A stretch of DNA of 64,000 bases, taken from assembly GCA_013151915.1 (NCBI GenBank), contig JAADHJ010000010.1, positions 39,807-103,806 on the forward strand, written 5' to 3'. The notes below the pieces were generated by a model. It did no database searches and had not been told where the DNA came from. It was given only the letters and a program-made list of their open reading frames with translations. Made by a program: the position numbers and the translations under genes. Below are positions 1 to 9,258 of this stretch, in pieces. Positions within the stretch are counted from its first letter, which is position 1; every line of letters starts with the position of its first letter. The DNA is from Deltaproteobacteria bacterium. Lineage in GTDB: Bacteria; BMS3Abin14.

Positions 1-1451
1 ACCGAATCAGCGTTCCCCCTTCCACCAAGATCAACCCCGAACTGACCCAGCCCCTTCAGATCAGTCTTCCTTACGAGGAAAAGAACCGCCCTTGAAAAAA
101 TCTCGGTAGCGAACCTGAGCGTCAGGAGGGTTATCTCTCCGCGAACATCATCCCTGTTCAGCTCGGAAACGTATGATCTGAGCCTCTCCATGTAGGGGTC
201 CTGTCGTTCCTGAACCTGCGCCAACGGCGCCCCCTCCAGGTGATCGAAGGGCATGTCCAATCCCGCGAGGTCCTCGGAAAGCTCCCCCTGAATGTCGTAA
301 AACTCACATTCCTCCCTTCCGGGAGTCTCCTCGATTGCCATGGCGGAGGCAAGAAATTCAACGGCCAGCTCAAGACCGTGAGGATTTATCGGTAGGAGGG
401 ATACGTTCTTGATACCGGCGATCATCTCCTTTAAGCCGGCGGGAGCTTCCCCTTCAAAGGTGATAACCGTTGGAAGATTTAATCCCAGGTCCCAAAGCGT
501 GGTGATGATATCCAGCCCGCCGAGAATGATTCCGTCGGTGATACCCGCGGCCTTCAGGTCCGCGACAAGACAGGGATGTATGTCATGGGATCGCAGCTCC
601 TGAATTTTCGTCATGGCATGGGCGGAATCCTCAAGGTGCAGAATCGTAACTTCATGCTCTTTCAAAGGTTCTTCCAGACCCCTTGCCAGCTGCCTGTTGT
701 CCGAGACGACAAGTACAACCTTTGAAATTCTCGCAGGCACGGCAGGCAGGGTTGATGGTACAATGAACCCCGCGACTTCGGAGATCAGACGATCCTCCTC
801 GGACGCCTCGGGAGGACTCTCCGTTTTATAAACCGCTCCAGGATCGAGCGACAGGTCCTCTTTCAAAGGCGCGGCCCGGGTTATTTCATCCCTTCGCCTG
901 GCCCCTTCCATGACCAGAAACTGTGCGTTTATCCCCTTGTCAAGAAAGAGCGGGGCTACACGTTCAAGGAGCGGATGGCCTTCCTCTCTATTTATCAGTT
1001 GGAAGCTGAAGGTTCCTTCCTCCCAGTCGAAAAGAGAGAAGATGACCTCCTCAACCCTCCTTTTCAGGACTTTCTGGAAAGATTCCTGGGAGACGCCGAG
1101 AAGATCGGATATGAGGCTCTTGAGGTCTTTCGGGTGATCACAGAACTCGAGGCGTTCCTTTATTTTCTCAAGCTCAGACACCTCAATGATGCCGTGGTGA
1201 ACCAGGAGGCCAAGGAGTCCGTCCTTCTCATCCGACCGCCCGGCATAGACAATAATCCCATCCTTGATGTAGATGTTCGCCTCTCCCACCGGGCCTTCCA
1301 GATTGAGAAGTCCGGAACGTTTACTGAGGCTGACAATCTGAAGGATTTCGCCCAGGGACAGATCTTCCAGTTTCCCAACCAGGCTCATGGCGGGATCCAT
1401 TCTGCCCCGTGGATGTCTCTCGCCACCCGATGTGGATCTCTTCTCGCTCAC
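1..1451 (-). CDS. DUF4388 (PATAN-like) regulatory protein, 3' end cut by window edge
   Basis: The reading frame is open to the left window edge, so the C-terminus is missing; about 483 residues are visible. A GTG at 1451 is preferred as start because GGAGG lies 4 nt upstream and it overlaps the previous stop as GTGA; ATG codons at 1400 and 1388 are in-frame alternatives. The first 40 residues after the ATG at 1388 (SLGEILQIVSLSKRSGLLNL) are a typical DUF4388 opening. They are followed by a segment resembling half of an MshEN/GspE-N repeat (LLVHHGIIEVSELEKIKERL) and a closing strand (FDWEEGTFSFQ). The middle part has a receiver-like alternation of strands and helices (KVVLVVSDNRQLARGL) without an obvious phospho-acceptor. 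DUF4388 proteins are regulatory in many Deltaproteobacteria, but the exact role here is unknown. It is the last visible gene of the long minus-strand cluster. Confidence 0.72.
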   Translation of the reverse strand, partial: MSEKRSTSGGERHPRGRMDPAMSLVGKLEDLSLGEILQIVSLSKRSGLLNLEGPVGEANIYIKDGIIVYAGRSDEKDGLLGLLVHHGIIEVSELEKIKERLEFCDHPKDLKSLISDLLGVSQESFQKVLKRRVEEVIFSLFDWEEGTFSFQLINREEGHPLLERVAPLFLDKGINAQFLVMEGARRRDEITRAAPLKEDLSLDPGAVYKTESPPEASEEDRLISEVAGFIVPSTLPAVPARISKVVLVVSDNRQLARGLEEPLKEHEVTILHLEDSAHAMTKIQELRSHDIHPCLVADLKAAGITDGIILGGLDIITTLWDLGLNLPTVITFEGEAPAGLKEMIAGIKNVSLLPINPHGLELAVEFLASAMAIEETPGREECEFYDIQGELSEDLAGLDMPFDHLEGAPLAQVQERQDPYMERLRSYVSELNRDDVRGEITLLTLRFATEIFSRAVLFLVRKTDLKGLGQFGVDLGGRGNADS

Positions 1452-2176
1452 CTGCCCTCCGACAGCCGGTCTGCCAGAGGTTGCGGCAGCCCGGCCTCGC
1501 GCATCTTTTTCTGAATCGCGGAGATATCATATTCTACCCGCTGAATGCTGAACACGCCGGCATCGCGATCCAACAGCCCGAAACAGGCGGCCGGGTTTCC
1601 GTCCCTGGGCTGCCCCACACTTCCCACATTGATAAGATACCGGAAGCCGTCCTCTATTGTCAGGGAATCCCCGGGCACCACCGAAACCGCTCCATTCACA
1701 TCCATGCTCACCATCACAGGCTGATGGGAGTGTCCGACAAAGCAAATTGGTCCGTCAAAGTGGGAGAAATTGACCTCGGCGTCCCAAAGGGTAAAGATAT
1801 AATCCCATACATCAGGCAGCTTCGGGCTCGCATGAACCAGGGTAATTCCGTCCCGCTCTTCCACCAGGGGCAGGGACGATAGAAATCCGGATGTTTCCGG
1901 TTCCAGCTGCCGGGCATTCCAGAGAATCGCCTCACGGGCGTAGGAATTGAATGACTCCGAGTCGGCAAGCCCCACCGCCGCGGCGTCGTGATTCCCGGCA
2001 ACGGCAACTTCAGCATTATCCATTACCCATTTGGTGCAGGGATTGGGGTCAGGCCCGTATCCGACCGCGTCCCCGATAAAGTAGATGGAATCGGCGCCCA
2101 ACCGCTCAACAGCCGCATGGACCGCATCGAGAGCATCCATGTTGGAATGGATATCGGAGACGATTGCGATCTTCAC
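1448..2176 (-). CDS. Calcineurin-like metallophosphoesterase (YfcE/MJ0936-like)
   Basis: The 242-residue protein has the metal-ligand motifs of the calcineurin-like superfamily in order: SDIHSNMDAL near residue 8, FIGDAVGYGPDP near 35, AGNHDAA near 60 and GHSHQP near 148. Family members hydrolyse phosphodiesters or phosphomonoesters using two divalent metals; the substrate here cannot be inferred. The start is GTG at 2176, overlapping the stop of the upstream gene by 4 nt. The stop overlaps the start of the following DUF4388 gene by 4 nt, so the three are very likely translationally coupled. It is probably a soluble cytoplasmic enzyme, since no signal peptide is visible. Confidence 0.85.
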   Translation of the reverse strand: MKIAIVSDIHSNMDALDAVHAAVERLGADSIYFIGDAVGYGPDPNPCTKWVMDNAEVAVAGNHDAAAVGLADSESFNSYAREAILWNARQLEPETSGFLSSLPLVEERDGITLVHASPKLPDVWDYIFTLWDAEVNFSHFDGPICFVGHSHQPVMVSMDVNGAVSVVPGDSLTIEDGFRYLINVGSVGQPRDGNPAACFGLLDRDAGVFSIQRVEYDISAIQKKMREAGLPQPLADRLSEGR

Positions 2177-2709
2177 CCGGTCGCCTCGTTTGGCGAATCC
2201 GGGACGGTACCCGCTCCGGACCTGCGGGGAAAGGAGGCTTTGGCTGCAGAAAGGGTCTCTGGAGACGTGATAAACAGAGCCGCGTCCCTGACGGGAAGGT
2301 CCGCCAGCTCTGCGACGACCCCGTAAAACTCCTCAACCGTCGAAAGATCCTGGTCATCAGGCATGCAGATTTCCTCTGTGGCGACACGCTCCGCGCCAAG
2401 TCCGGCCATCGCCCTGATACCCATTCTGTAGGCTTCCCTCCGAAGATCCCTGCCAAAATCCCCCTCCTTACCAAGCCCCATCAGAATAACGAAGGAAACC
2501 GGCAGCTTTCCCTGCGTCGGGATAAGAGTCTGGGCGCCAAAATCCAGGAGGGTGGGCCTGTTTTTCCAAAGCCGGCTTACAGATGCGTTAAAAAGCCAGT
2601 CCATGGACGCAACGGTCCCCCTGAGGGGCAAAACGTCCGAAAAGTGCCCAAGAAGAATAACATCCCCACGGTATTTCAGGGGCTCGCCGCCCCGCAGATG
2701 AACATCCAT
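2173..2709 (-). CDS. Stand-alone M17 peptidase N-terminal (macro-like) domain protein
   Basis: The 178-residue protein resembles the N-terminal domain of M17 leucyl aminopeptidases. It has a strand reading VILLGHFSD, a second strand VSFVILMGLGKEGDF and the helix RREAYRMGIRAMAGLGAERVA. The catalytic M17 domain with its metal ligands is absent, so it is not a peptidase by itself. Known M17 N-domains have a macro-like fold and mediate hexamer packing; a ligand-binding role here is only inference. ATG at 2709 starts 1 nt upstream of the nusB stop, with AGGA nearby, and the gene ends in a 4-nt overlap with the metallophosphoesterase. Confidence 0.62.
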   Translation of the reverse strand: MDVHLRGGEPLKYRGDVILLGHFSDVLPLRGTVASMDWLFNASVSRLWKNRPTLLDFGAQTLIPTQGKLPVSFVILMGLGKEGDFGRDLRREAYRMGIRAMAGLGAERVATEEICMPDDQDLSTVEEFYGVVAELADLPVRDAALFITSPETLSAAKASFPRRSGAGTVPDSPNEATG

Positions 2710-3123
2710 TTAATCCTGTCTGCCCATATCGTACCTGACCCGATCGAGTATTCCGTTTATGAACCCGCCCGATTCCTCGCCGCCGAAGCTTTTAGCCATC
2801 TCAATGGCCTCGTTAAGAACCACGCGGGCCGGGGTATCCTTGTGGAACATGAGTTCATAGCTTGCCAGTCTCAGCAGATTTCTATCGACAGCGGCCATCC
2901 GTTTAATATCCCACCTCAATGATGCAGCCGAGATGGTCCGGTCGACCTCCTCAAGATTATCCATGGTTCCAATGACCAGGTTTCTGGCAAACCCCTGAAC
3001 GTCGGGCTCCATGTCGCCCAGACCTTCCATCTCTTCGCATGCCGTGCCGGGATCACACGGGTTTGCGTCCAATCGATAGAGGATCTGAAGGGCAATCTCC
3101 CTTGCCCTGCGGCGGTTACCCAT
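2710..3123 (-). CDS. nusB: Transcription antitermination factor NusB
   Basis: The 137-residue all-helical protein starts with RRRAREIALQILYRLD, the family hallmark, and ends with the conserved region LNEAIEMAKSFGGEESGGFINGILDRV (positions about 100-128). NusB pairs with NusE (S10) and binds boxA RNA to assemble the rRNA antitermination complex. Its place directly after ribH is the classical rib-nusB arrangement of Proteobacteria. It sits 9 nt downstream of ribH and 1 nt before the M17-N-like gene, so it belongs to the rib transcription unit. Confidence 0.95.
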   Translation of the reverse strand: MGNRRRAREIALQILYRLDANPCDPGTACEEMEGLGDMEPDVQGFARNLVIGTMDNLEEVDRTISAASLRWDIKRMAAVDRNLLRLASYELMFHKDTPARVVLNEAIEMAKSFGGEESGGFINGILDRVRYDMGRQD

Positions 3124-3132
3124 CAGGTCCGA

Positions 3133-3603
3133 TCAGAGCTGCCGCAGAAGATTGGCCATTTCTATGGCCCCCGCGGCAGCCTCGTAACCCTTGTTCCCGG
3201 CTTTAGCGCCCGCCCGATCCACGGCCTGTTCAAGGCTGTCGGCGGTAATGACCCCGAACGTTACAGGAACTCCGGAAGTCATGGATACCTGAGCAATCCC
3301 TTTGGTCACCTCGGCGGCAATAAAATCAAAATGAGGCGTTTGCCCGCGGATGACGGCGCCCACACAGACTACCGCGTCCACTTCTCCCGTCTCAACGACT
3401 CTCCGGGCAATCACGGGTATCTCGAAGGAACCCGGCACCCTGTAGACGGCAATATCTTCCTCCTCAGCGCCATGCCGGAGAAGGCAGTCGATAGCACCGT
3501 TGATCAACCTGTCGGTAATAAAGTCGTTAAACCGGGAAGCAATGACGGCAACATTAAGCCCTTTCGCGTCCAGCTTTCCCTCTATCGTTCTGTATCCGCC
3601 CAT
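3133..3603 (-). CDS. ribH: 6,7-dimethyl-8-ribityllumazine synthase
   Basis: RibH condenses 5-amino-6-ribitylamino-uracil with 3,4-dihydroxy-2-butanone 4-phosphate to give the lumazine precursor of riboflavin. Diagnostic segments are [40 protein letters not shown] with the catalytic His region, and [14 protein letters not shown] at 3603 is chosen because GGAGG lies 6 nt upstream; a longer frame from 3621 exists but lacks support. The 156-residue length is normal. It lies between ribBA and nusB. Confidence 0.95.
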   Translation of the reverse strand: MGGYRTIEGKLDAKGLNVAVIASRFNDFITDRLINGAIDCLLRHGAEEEDIAVYRVPGSFEIPVIARRVVETGEVDAVVCVGAVIRGQTPHFDFIAAEVTKGIAQVSMTSGVPVTFGVITADSLEQAVDRAGAKAGNKGYEAAAGAIEMANLLRQL

Positions 3604-3629
3604 AAAGATCCTCCATTTCAAGAGGGTAG

Positions 3630-4832
3630 TTATACCTTCCTCAGAAGATGGCCCATCTTGGCTTTTTTCGTCTGGAGGTAGCGAAGATTCTCATCCCTGG
3701 CCGTAACCTCGATGGGAATCCGCTCCACAACCTGAAGGCCGTAGCCCTCGAGACCCACGATCTTCTTGGGATTGTTCGTCAGGAGCCTGATTTCAGACAC
3801 CCCCAGGTCAACGAGAATCTGCGCTCCTATACCGTAATCACGAAGGTCCGGCGCGAACCCCAGTTCGAGATTGGCCTCGACTGTGTCTCTTCCCTCATCC
3901 TGAAGCTGGTAGGCCTTCAGTTTGTTGGTCAACCCTATTCCACGGCCCTCCTGGCTCATGTAGAGGAATATCCCTGTGCCCTCTTCCTTGATCATCTTGA
4001 GGGCGTTCTCCATCTGTTCACCGCAGTCACATCGCAGGGAATGGAAAACATCACCGGTAAGGCATTCGGAATGCACCCTCACCAAGGTCGGTGAATCCGG
4101 AGTTATCTCGCCGATTACAAGAGCTATGTGTTCCTGACCGTCGACCGCGTTTTGAAAGCCGTGAGCGGTGAAATCACCGAAACGGGTGGGAAGAAGTGTA
4201 ATGGCGACCCTTTCGACCAGCCGCTCATGCCGCATCCGGTATTTTACCAGGTCCTCGATGGTAACGATCTTGAGCCCGAAACGCCTGGCAACGACCCGCA
4301 GTTGGGGCATCCGGGCCATGGTTCCATCCTCATTCATAATCTCGCAAATTACACCGGCAGGCCTGGAACCGGCGAGGCGGGCAAGGTCAACGGAACCCTC
4401 CGTCTGGCCGGCCCGCACCAGAACCCCGCCTTTTCTGGCCCTAATGGGGAATATATGGCCCGGCCTGGCCAGATTTTCCGGCCTGCAGTTATCATCGATG
4501 ACGGTCCGGATGGTATGTGCCCTGTCACTGGCGGAGATACCGGTCGATATGCCCTGCCTGGCCTCAATGGAAACCGTAAAGGCGGTGCCGTATTTGGCTG
4601 TGTTGTCCGGAACCATTTGAGTAAGGTTCAACTGCTCACACTTTTCCTCAGTTAATGTCAGACAGACAAGCCCACGGCCGTGAAGGGCCATAAAATTGAT
4701 GATTTCCGGCGTGACCATTTCGGCCGCCACCATGAAATCCCCCTCATTTTCCCGGTCCTCGTCATCGACCAATATTATCGGTTTTCCGGCCCTGACATCC
4801 TCAAGGGCATCCTCGATGGTGGAGATCGGCAC
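3630..4832 (-). CDS. ribBA: Bifunctional DHBP synthase / GTP cyclohydrolase II (RibBA)
   Basis: Residues 1-200 are RibB, with [10 protein letters not shown] metal/substrate acids and the ASDRAHTI segment. Residues 205-400 are RibA, with the zinc cysteines in [19 protein letters not shown] and the nucleophile region SQEGRGIGL. The fused enzyme makes both riboflavin precursors: 3,4-dihydroxy-2-butanone 4-phosphate from ribulose 5-phosphate, and the pyrimidine from GTP. Both halves keep their catalytic residues. The start is GTG at 4832 with GGAGG just upstream. It sits 9 nt after ribE and 26 nt before the chosen ribH start. Confidence 0.95.
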   Translation of the reverse strand: MPISTIEDALEDVRAGKPIILVDDEDRENEGDFMVAAEMVTPEIINFMALHGRGLVCLTLTEEKCEQLNLTQMVPDNTAKYGTAFTVSIEARQGISTGISASDRAHTIRTVIDDNCRPENLARPGHIFPIRARKGGVLVRAGQTEGSVDLARLAGSRPAGVICEIMNEDGTMARMPQLRVVARRFGLKIVTIEDLVKYRMRHERLVERVAITLLPTRFGDFTAHGFQNAVDGQEHIALVIGEITPDSPTLVRVHSECLTGDVFHSLRCDCGEQMENALKMIKEEGTGIFLYMSQEGRGIGLTNKLKAYQLQDEGRDTVEANLELGFAPDLRDYGIGAQILVDLGVSEIRLLTNNPKKIVGLEGYGLQVVERIPIEVTARDENLRYLQTKKAKMGHLLRKV

Positions 4833-4841
4833 AATCCCTCC

Positions 4842-5498
4842 CTAGTCTGCGATAAATCCCGAGTCTACAAGCTTATCCATGGTAAGTCCCGGGGTGTTTT
4901 CGCCATGGATAACCGCATCAACCGCGGACCTGACATACTTCATTATGAGATCAGGCTCCAAGTTAACAGAGTCACCTTGGCTTTTCAATCCAAAGGTCGT
5001 TTTTCCAAAGGTTTCCGGGATGATGGCCACCGAAAACCGATCCTTCCATCCGTTAATAATCGTAAGGCTTACACCGTCCACAGCGACGGAGGCTTTGGGT
5101 ACGGCATAAGGGGCAAAATCCGGTGGAAACAGGACTTCAAGATCGAAGGAAGCTCCGGTGCGTTTGAGGACCTGGATGCGCCCTTTGGCCTCCACGTGCC
5201 CTGCCACAAGATGCCCGCCTATTCGGTCGCCAAAGGAAAGCGCTCTCTCCAGATTGACCGTCTTCCCGATCCGCGCCGAACCGAAGGTGGTTCTGTCGAG
5301 GGTCTCATTGGAGAGAAAACAGGCGAAACGGTCATGGGCTCGGCTCTCGACCGTCAGGCACACGCCATCCACCGCAATACTGTCCCCCGACTTGGTACCT
5401 TCGAGTACCAGGGAACAAAGGATCTCCATCCCGGCCCCGCCGTCCACGCGATTCAGACCCGATATTTTCCCTTTTTCTTCAACAATTCCGGTAAACAT
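4842..5498 (-). CDS. ribE: Riboflavin synthase, alpha subunit
   Basis: The 218-residue protein has the two-fold lumazine-binding repeat expected of riboflavin synthase. Repeat 1 is [10 protein letters not shown] to about residue 95, with [12 protein letters not shown]; repeat 2 has [14 protein letters not shown] and [11 protein letters not shown]. The enzyme dismutates two lumazines to riboflavin and the pyrimidine, working with ribH. ATG at 5498 is chosen (MFTGIVEE is the canonical N-terminus and AGGAG lies 7 nt upstream) over the in-frame ATG at 5516. The 41-nt spacer to ribD contains a small imperfect 8-bp repeat. Confidence 0.94.
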   Translation of the reverse strand: MFTGIVEEKGKISGLNRVDGGAGMEILCSLVLEGTKSGDSIAVDGVCLTVESRAHDRFACFLSNETLDRTTFGSARIGKTVNLERALSFGDRIGGHLVAGHVEAKGRIQVLKRTGASFDLEVLFPPDFAPYAVPKASVAVDGVSLTIINGWKDRFSVAIIPETFGKTTFGLKSQGDSVNLEPDLIMKYVRSAVDAVIHGENTPGLTMDKLVDSGFIAD

Positions 5499-5507
5499 CT
5501 CTAAACT

Positions 5508-5545
5508 CCTGTGCACCAGTGCACTTATGCACTAATGCATTATAA
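5508..5545. repeat. Imperfect 8-bp direct repeat in the ribD-ribE spacer
   Basis: On the minus strand, units of the form nGTGCAnn recur about every 8 bp (AATGCATT, AGTGCATA, AGTGCACT, GGTGCACA) between the ribD stop and the ribE ribosome-binding site. The region is partly self-complementary through the TGCA cores. No function is evident. Confidence 0.45.
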
Positions 5546-6643
5546 GCACCTGTCCGCGGTAATGCGAACATCACCTCCCACCCTGCGGCATCGGACGATA
5601 TCAAACCTCGGGGCATCTCCAAGCGCTTCGAGTGCCAAAGGGCCCATGGCGGAAATGCCCTCGGAACCGACCAGAATGGGCGCGATGAAGGCCTCTATCC
5701 GACATATCGCATCCTCTTTGACAAACCATGCAGCTGTCTTTCCACCACCCTCGACCATCAGATGGATAATCCCCTTTTCGACGAGGCGCCTCCCCAGCGA
5801 AGGCCAGGAAAAAAGTCCGTTGGCGATGGGGAGCTTTACCAGCTTTATACCCATGTTGTTGAAAGCCTTTGCCCGTTTTTCCGCAACCTTCTCGTCTACA
5901 ACAATCATGGTTCTGCCATCCTTCCCCCGGGCGACCACTTTGGCTGTAAAGGGGGTTTTCAAGGACGGGTCCAGAACGATCCTCCACGGCTGAACCTTCG
6001 ACCTGACGGCCCTGACCGTTAATTCCGGGTCGTCGGCAAGAACGGTCCCTACGCCCACGAGAACGGCATCGGCCCGGGAACGCAGGCGGTGAGCGGCTTT
6101 TCTCGATTCCTTTCCGGTTATCCACCGCGACTGTCCACCGAAGGTGGCGATCCTGCCATCGAGGGTCAAAGCAGTCTTAAGGGTTACATAGGGAAGAGCA
6201 TTGGCCACGTAATAGAAAAAGGCCCTGTTGATCTCACGCGATTCCTCCCCGAGAAGACCCTCCGAAACCTCGATTCCAGCCCTTCTCAGGATTTCGAAAC
6301 CCTCCCCGTTGACGTCAGGGTTCGGATCCCGACAACCAGCGACCAAACGGCTGATGCCGGCCTGGATGATTCGGTCCGTACACGGCGGTGTGCGACCATA
6401 ATGGCTGCACGGTTCCAGGTTCACGTACAGGGTGGCTCCCCTGGTCCGGCTACCGGCCCGGTCGATGGCCAGGATCTCGGCATGCGGCTTGCCCGGAAGT
6501 CTATGCCATCCCTCGCCGACGACACTGCCGCCGCGCACCAGCACCGCCCCGACCATAGGGTTGGGGTGCGTTGTTCCTACCCCTCTCGCGGCAAGCCTCA
6601 GCACCCGTTTCATAAAAGACCTGTCAATCGAGGTCTGCGTCAC
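5540..6643 (-). CDS. ribD: Bifunctional riboflavin deaminase/reductase RibD
   Basis: The N-terminal deaminase domain (about 1-145) has the zinc motif PHAEILAI and LEPCSHYGRTPPC. The C-terminal reductase domain (about 150-367) has TLDGRIAT, SRWITGKESR, VGVGTVLADDPELTVR and VEGGGKTAA. RibD deaminates and then reduces the pyrimidine intermediate made by RibA. GTG at 6643 overlaps the prfB stop by 4 nt and fits the usual N-terminal length; ATG at 6613 is an alternative with AGG upstream. No FMN riboswitch can precede it, because prfB abuts it directly. Confidence 0.94.
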   Translation of the reverse strand: MTQTSIDRSFMKRVLRLAARGVGTTHPNPMVGAVLVRGGSVVGEGWHRLPGKPHAEILAIDRAGSRTRGATLYVNLEPCSHYGRTPPCTDRIIQAGISRLVAGCRDPNPDVNGEGFEILRRAGIEVSEGLLGEESREINRAFFYYVANALPYVTLKTALTLDGRIATFGGQSRWITGKESRKAAHRLRSRADAVLVGVGTVLADDPELTVRAVRSKVQPWRIVLDPSLKTPFTAKVVARGKDGRTMIVVDEKVAEKRAKAFNNMGIKLVKLPIANGLFSWPSLGRRLVEKGIIHLMVEGGGKTAAWFVKEDAICRIEAFIAPILVGSEGISAMGPLALEALGDAPRFDIVRCRRVGGDVRITADRCL

Positions 6644-7750
6644 CCCAGACTCTCTATCAGGTAGGACTGGATAAATCCGTCCAGGTCCCCATCCAGAACC
6701 GCATCAGCGTTCCCGGACTCATAACCGGTCCTGTGATCCTTGACCATCCTGTAGGGGTGAAGAACATAGCTGCGTATCTGGCTGCCCCAGGCGATCTCTT
6801 TCTTCCCTTCCTGGAGCTTGGCAAACTTCTCATCCCTTTCACGCTTGGCCAGCTCAAAGAGTCTTGCACGAAGGATTCGCATGGCGGTGGCCTTGTTCTT
6901 GTGTTGGGACCTCTCGTTCTGGCAGGTAACGACAATACCGGTCGGAAGATGGGTGATCCTGACGGCCGAGTCTGTTACGTTGACATGCTGCCCCCCGGCT
7001 CCACTTGATCTGTAGGTGTCGATCCGAAGGTCTTTTTCTTCAATCTCCACTTCCATGTCATCCTCAACTTCAGGGTAGACAAAGACCGAAGCAAAAGAGG
7101 TGTGCCGCCTTTTGTTGGCATCGAACGGGGAGATGCGAACCAGACGATGAACCCCGATTTCCGCCTTCAGGTAACCGAAGGCGTAATCCCCTTCAACTGC
7201 TATGGTCACGCTCTTTATCCCTGCCTCCTCGGCCGGCTGAAGGTCGAGTATTTCAGAGGCAAACCCCCTGCGCTCGGCCCATCTGATGTACATGCGGAAA
7301 AGGCTCTGCGCCCAATCCTGCGACTCGACCCCGCCCGCGCCCGGATTGATGGCCAACAGCGCATTCCTCGAATCCGCCTCATCACCGAGGAGCGATTCGA
7401 ATTCCATCTCCGAAAGGGCTTTTTCAGCATCCTGAAGGAGTGGGAGGTATTCCTTCAGGAGAGCAGGGCCTCCATCCTTGTCCTCTTCCATGAGTTCAGC
7501 AGCGGCGCCAAGATCATCGAGCATTCCCCGAATGCGTCCGGATCTATCGATTTCTCTCTTGAGCCGGCTGATCTCTCTGGTCTTGACCTGCGCTTTCTCC
7601 TGGTCCTTCCAGAAATCCGGGGCGGTGGTATCCTTCTCAAGCTGCTTTAGTTTGGCCGCTTTTCCAACCAGGTCAAAGATGCCTCCCGAGGGAGTCCAGC
7701 TTTTCGGCTGCGTTGCCTATGGCGAGTTTGAATCCTTCCAGATTTTCCAT
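6640..7750 (-). CDS. prfB: Peptide chain release factor 2, with programmed +1 frameshift
   Basis: RF2 recognises UAA/UGA and triggers peptide release. The ATG at 7750 opens a 25-codon frame ending ...SLGRHL followed by an in-frame UGA at 7675-7673. Shifting +1 at the CUU codon (7678-7676) gives the 344-residue remainder, DLVGKAAKL onward. A GGGAGG Shine-Dalgarno-like tract immediately upstream of CUU UGA C is the classical autoregulatory frameshift signal. The C-terminal frame has the GGQ motif in YRSSGAGGQHVN and the RF2-type tripeptide region. The total is about 369 residues, as usual. The first 34 nt overlap the 3' end of lnt. Confidence 0.95.
7671..7692 (-). promoter_or_regulatory. prfB programmed frameshift site
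   Basis: On the minus strand the string GGGAGGCATCTTTGACC contains a Shine-Dalgarno-like GGGAGG, a short spacer and the slippery CUU before UGA C, at codon 26 of prfB. This is the known RF2 autoregulation site: low RF2 lets the ribosome slip +1 rather than terminate. Confidence 0.93.
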
Positions 7751-9258
7751 GGTTTTCTCCTTGTCCCGAAAAGTTTTCTTGAAATAGCTAATATTATCAC
7801 AAAGGCAGATATATAGACAATCAGGTCGCCCACCCGGCAATAGAAGGTCCTCTTCCCGCCCGTTTCCAGCGTGGCGGTAATGGTTCCCCTGCGGAACAGG
7901 CCGAGGGACTTAACCATGTGCCCTCTCCTGTCGAAGATCGCCGAAATTCCCGTATTAGCGGCCCGAATCAGCGGGACGCCGTTTTCGGCCGCCCTGACGG
8001 CGGAGGCCGCAAGATGCTGGTGCGGACCCCACGATTTTCCGAACCAGGCATCGTTGGTTAAATTCAGAAGGATTTCCGCTCCACGGCGGACCTGCTCACG
8101 GGCCAGGTCAGGAAATGTGGATTCGAAGCAGATGAGGGTTCCAGCCGGAACAGGTGTACTGAAAGGCCCCTTCATGCGGCCCGGCATGAATTCCCCTGAA
8201 CCGGGAACCATTTTCTCCAAAAAACCCAGGACACGATGGAATGGAATGTATTCCCCGAACGGCACAAGCCTGACCTTGTCGTACCATTCCTCATCGCCGT
8301 CAGGGCCGATGTGATATGCGCGGTTGAAATAGACCAGTTCACCGCCCCTGACACCAAAGGCGGGGCTGCCGAAGACGAGATGAACCTTCTCCTTCCGGGT
8401 AAAATCGCGGATCCTGTCGGCGAACTCCTGCTCGGTCTGATAATAAAATGGAACAGCGGCCTCGGGCCAGACAATGAGGTCGGATCCCTTGAGGTCAGCC
8501 CCACGGGAAAGGCCGATATAGGTGTTAAGGGTCTCCTCCCGCATGGACTTCTCCCACTTTATCTCCTGAGGGAAGTCTCCCTGGACAACACTTACGGTAA
8601 TCTCGCGTTGGGCCCCTTCGTCCCCCGAAAAATGCCCCAGGGAAAACACGGACGTCGCCAACACAAGTAAAACACCGACTCTCGTCAGAAACCCGCGCCG
8701 GTTTCCTTCCACCACCGATTCAACAATTTCCAGCAGGAGAACGCTCACCAGGATGCACAGGAAGGATACCCCAAAGACGCCCACCAACCCGTAAAGGGGA
8801 AGGACAGGGGATGTTTTCCAGAACCCGGATCCGAGAATAAGCCATGGGAAAGGGGCCGGAAACCGGGAGCGGGCGGCTTCCGTAAGTACCCACACCGAGG
8901 GAAGGATAATCGCCGGCCATGGACCTCCTGCCTTTTTGACAAGGGGAACAACCGCTGTAAACACTCCCGGGTAAACGGCAAGGATGGCGCCCAGGATAAC
9001 AATGGCCAATTGATTGAATGGAAAGGGGATTCCACCATAACGGGAAAGAGTCTGGGATATCCAGTTCAGAGAAACGAAAAACCAGATGAACCCGGCAAGC
9101 CACCCGTAAAAAAAGGCGGCTCCGGCAGTCAAACGTCGGACGGAGAAAAGAAGCGGAACCAGGGCAACCGGAGCCAACCATCCCATGTCAGGTCCGGGGA
9201 AAGTCAGGATCAACAGCGCTGATGATGCAAGAATTCCGGCGAGAGGCCCGGCCCTCAT
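7717..9258 (-). CDS. lnt: Apolipoprotein N-acyltransferase
   Basis: The first 215 residues form about six membrane segments; the rest is a periplasmic nitrilase-fold domain. Catalytic residues are visible: Glu in VWPEAAVPF, Lys in WYDKVRLVPFGEYIPF and Cys in ICFESTFP. A last hydrophobic helix lies near residue 490. Lnt adds the third acyl chain to mature outer-membrane lipoproteins, which implies a diderm cell. It starts within the corC stop (TAATG overlap), and its end overlaps prfB by 34 nt. Confidence 0.94.
   Translation of the reverse strand: MRAGPLAGILASSALLILTFPGPDMGWLAPVALVPLLFSVRRLTAGAAFFYGWLAGFIWFFVSLNWISQTLSRYGGIPFPFNQLAIVILGAILAVYPGVFTAVVPLVKKAGGPWPAIILPSVWVLTEAARSRFPAPFPWLILGSGFWKTSPVLPLYGLVGVFGVSFLCILVSVLLLEIVESVVEGNRRGFLTRVGVLLVLATSVFSLGHFSGDEGAQREITVSVVQGDFPQEIKWEKSMREETLNTYIGLSRGADLKGSDLIVWPEAAVPFYYQTEQEFADRIRDFTRKEKVHLVFGSPAFGVRGGELVYFNRAYHIGPDGDEEWYDKVRLVPFGEYIPFHRVLGFLEKMVPGSGEFMPGRMKGPFSTPVPAGTLICFESTFPDLAREQVRRGAEILLNLTNDAWFGKSWGPHQHLAASAVRAAENGVPLIRAANTGISAIFDRRGHMVKSLGLFRRGTITATLETGGKRTFYCRVGDLIVYISAFVIILAISRKLFGTRRKPWKIWKDSNSP

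Noticed and set aside
6600..6700. Possible FMN (RFN) riboswitch upstream of ribD
   Set aside because: ribD overlaps prfB by 4 nt, and no RFN consensus (e.g. AGGGTGAAATTCCC-type block) is visible anywhere upstream in the rib cluster.
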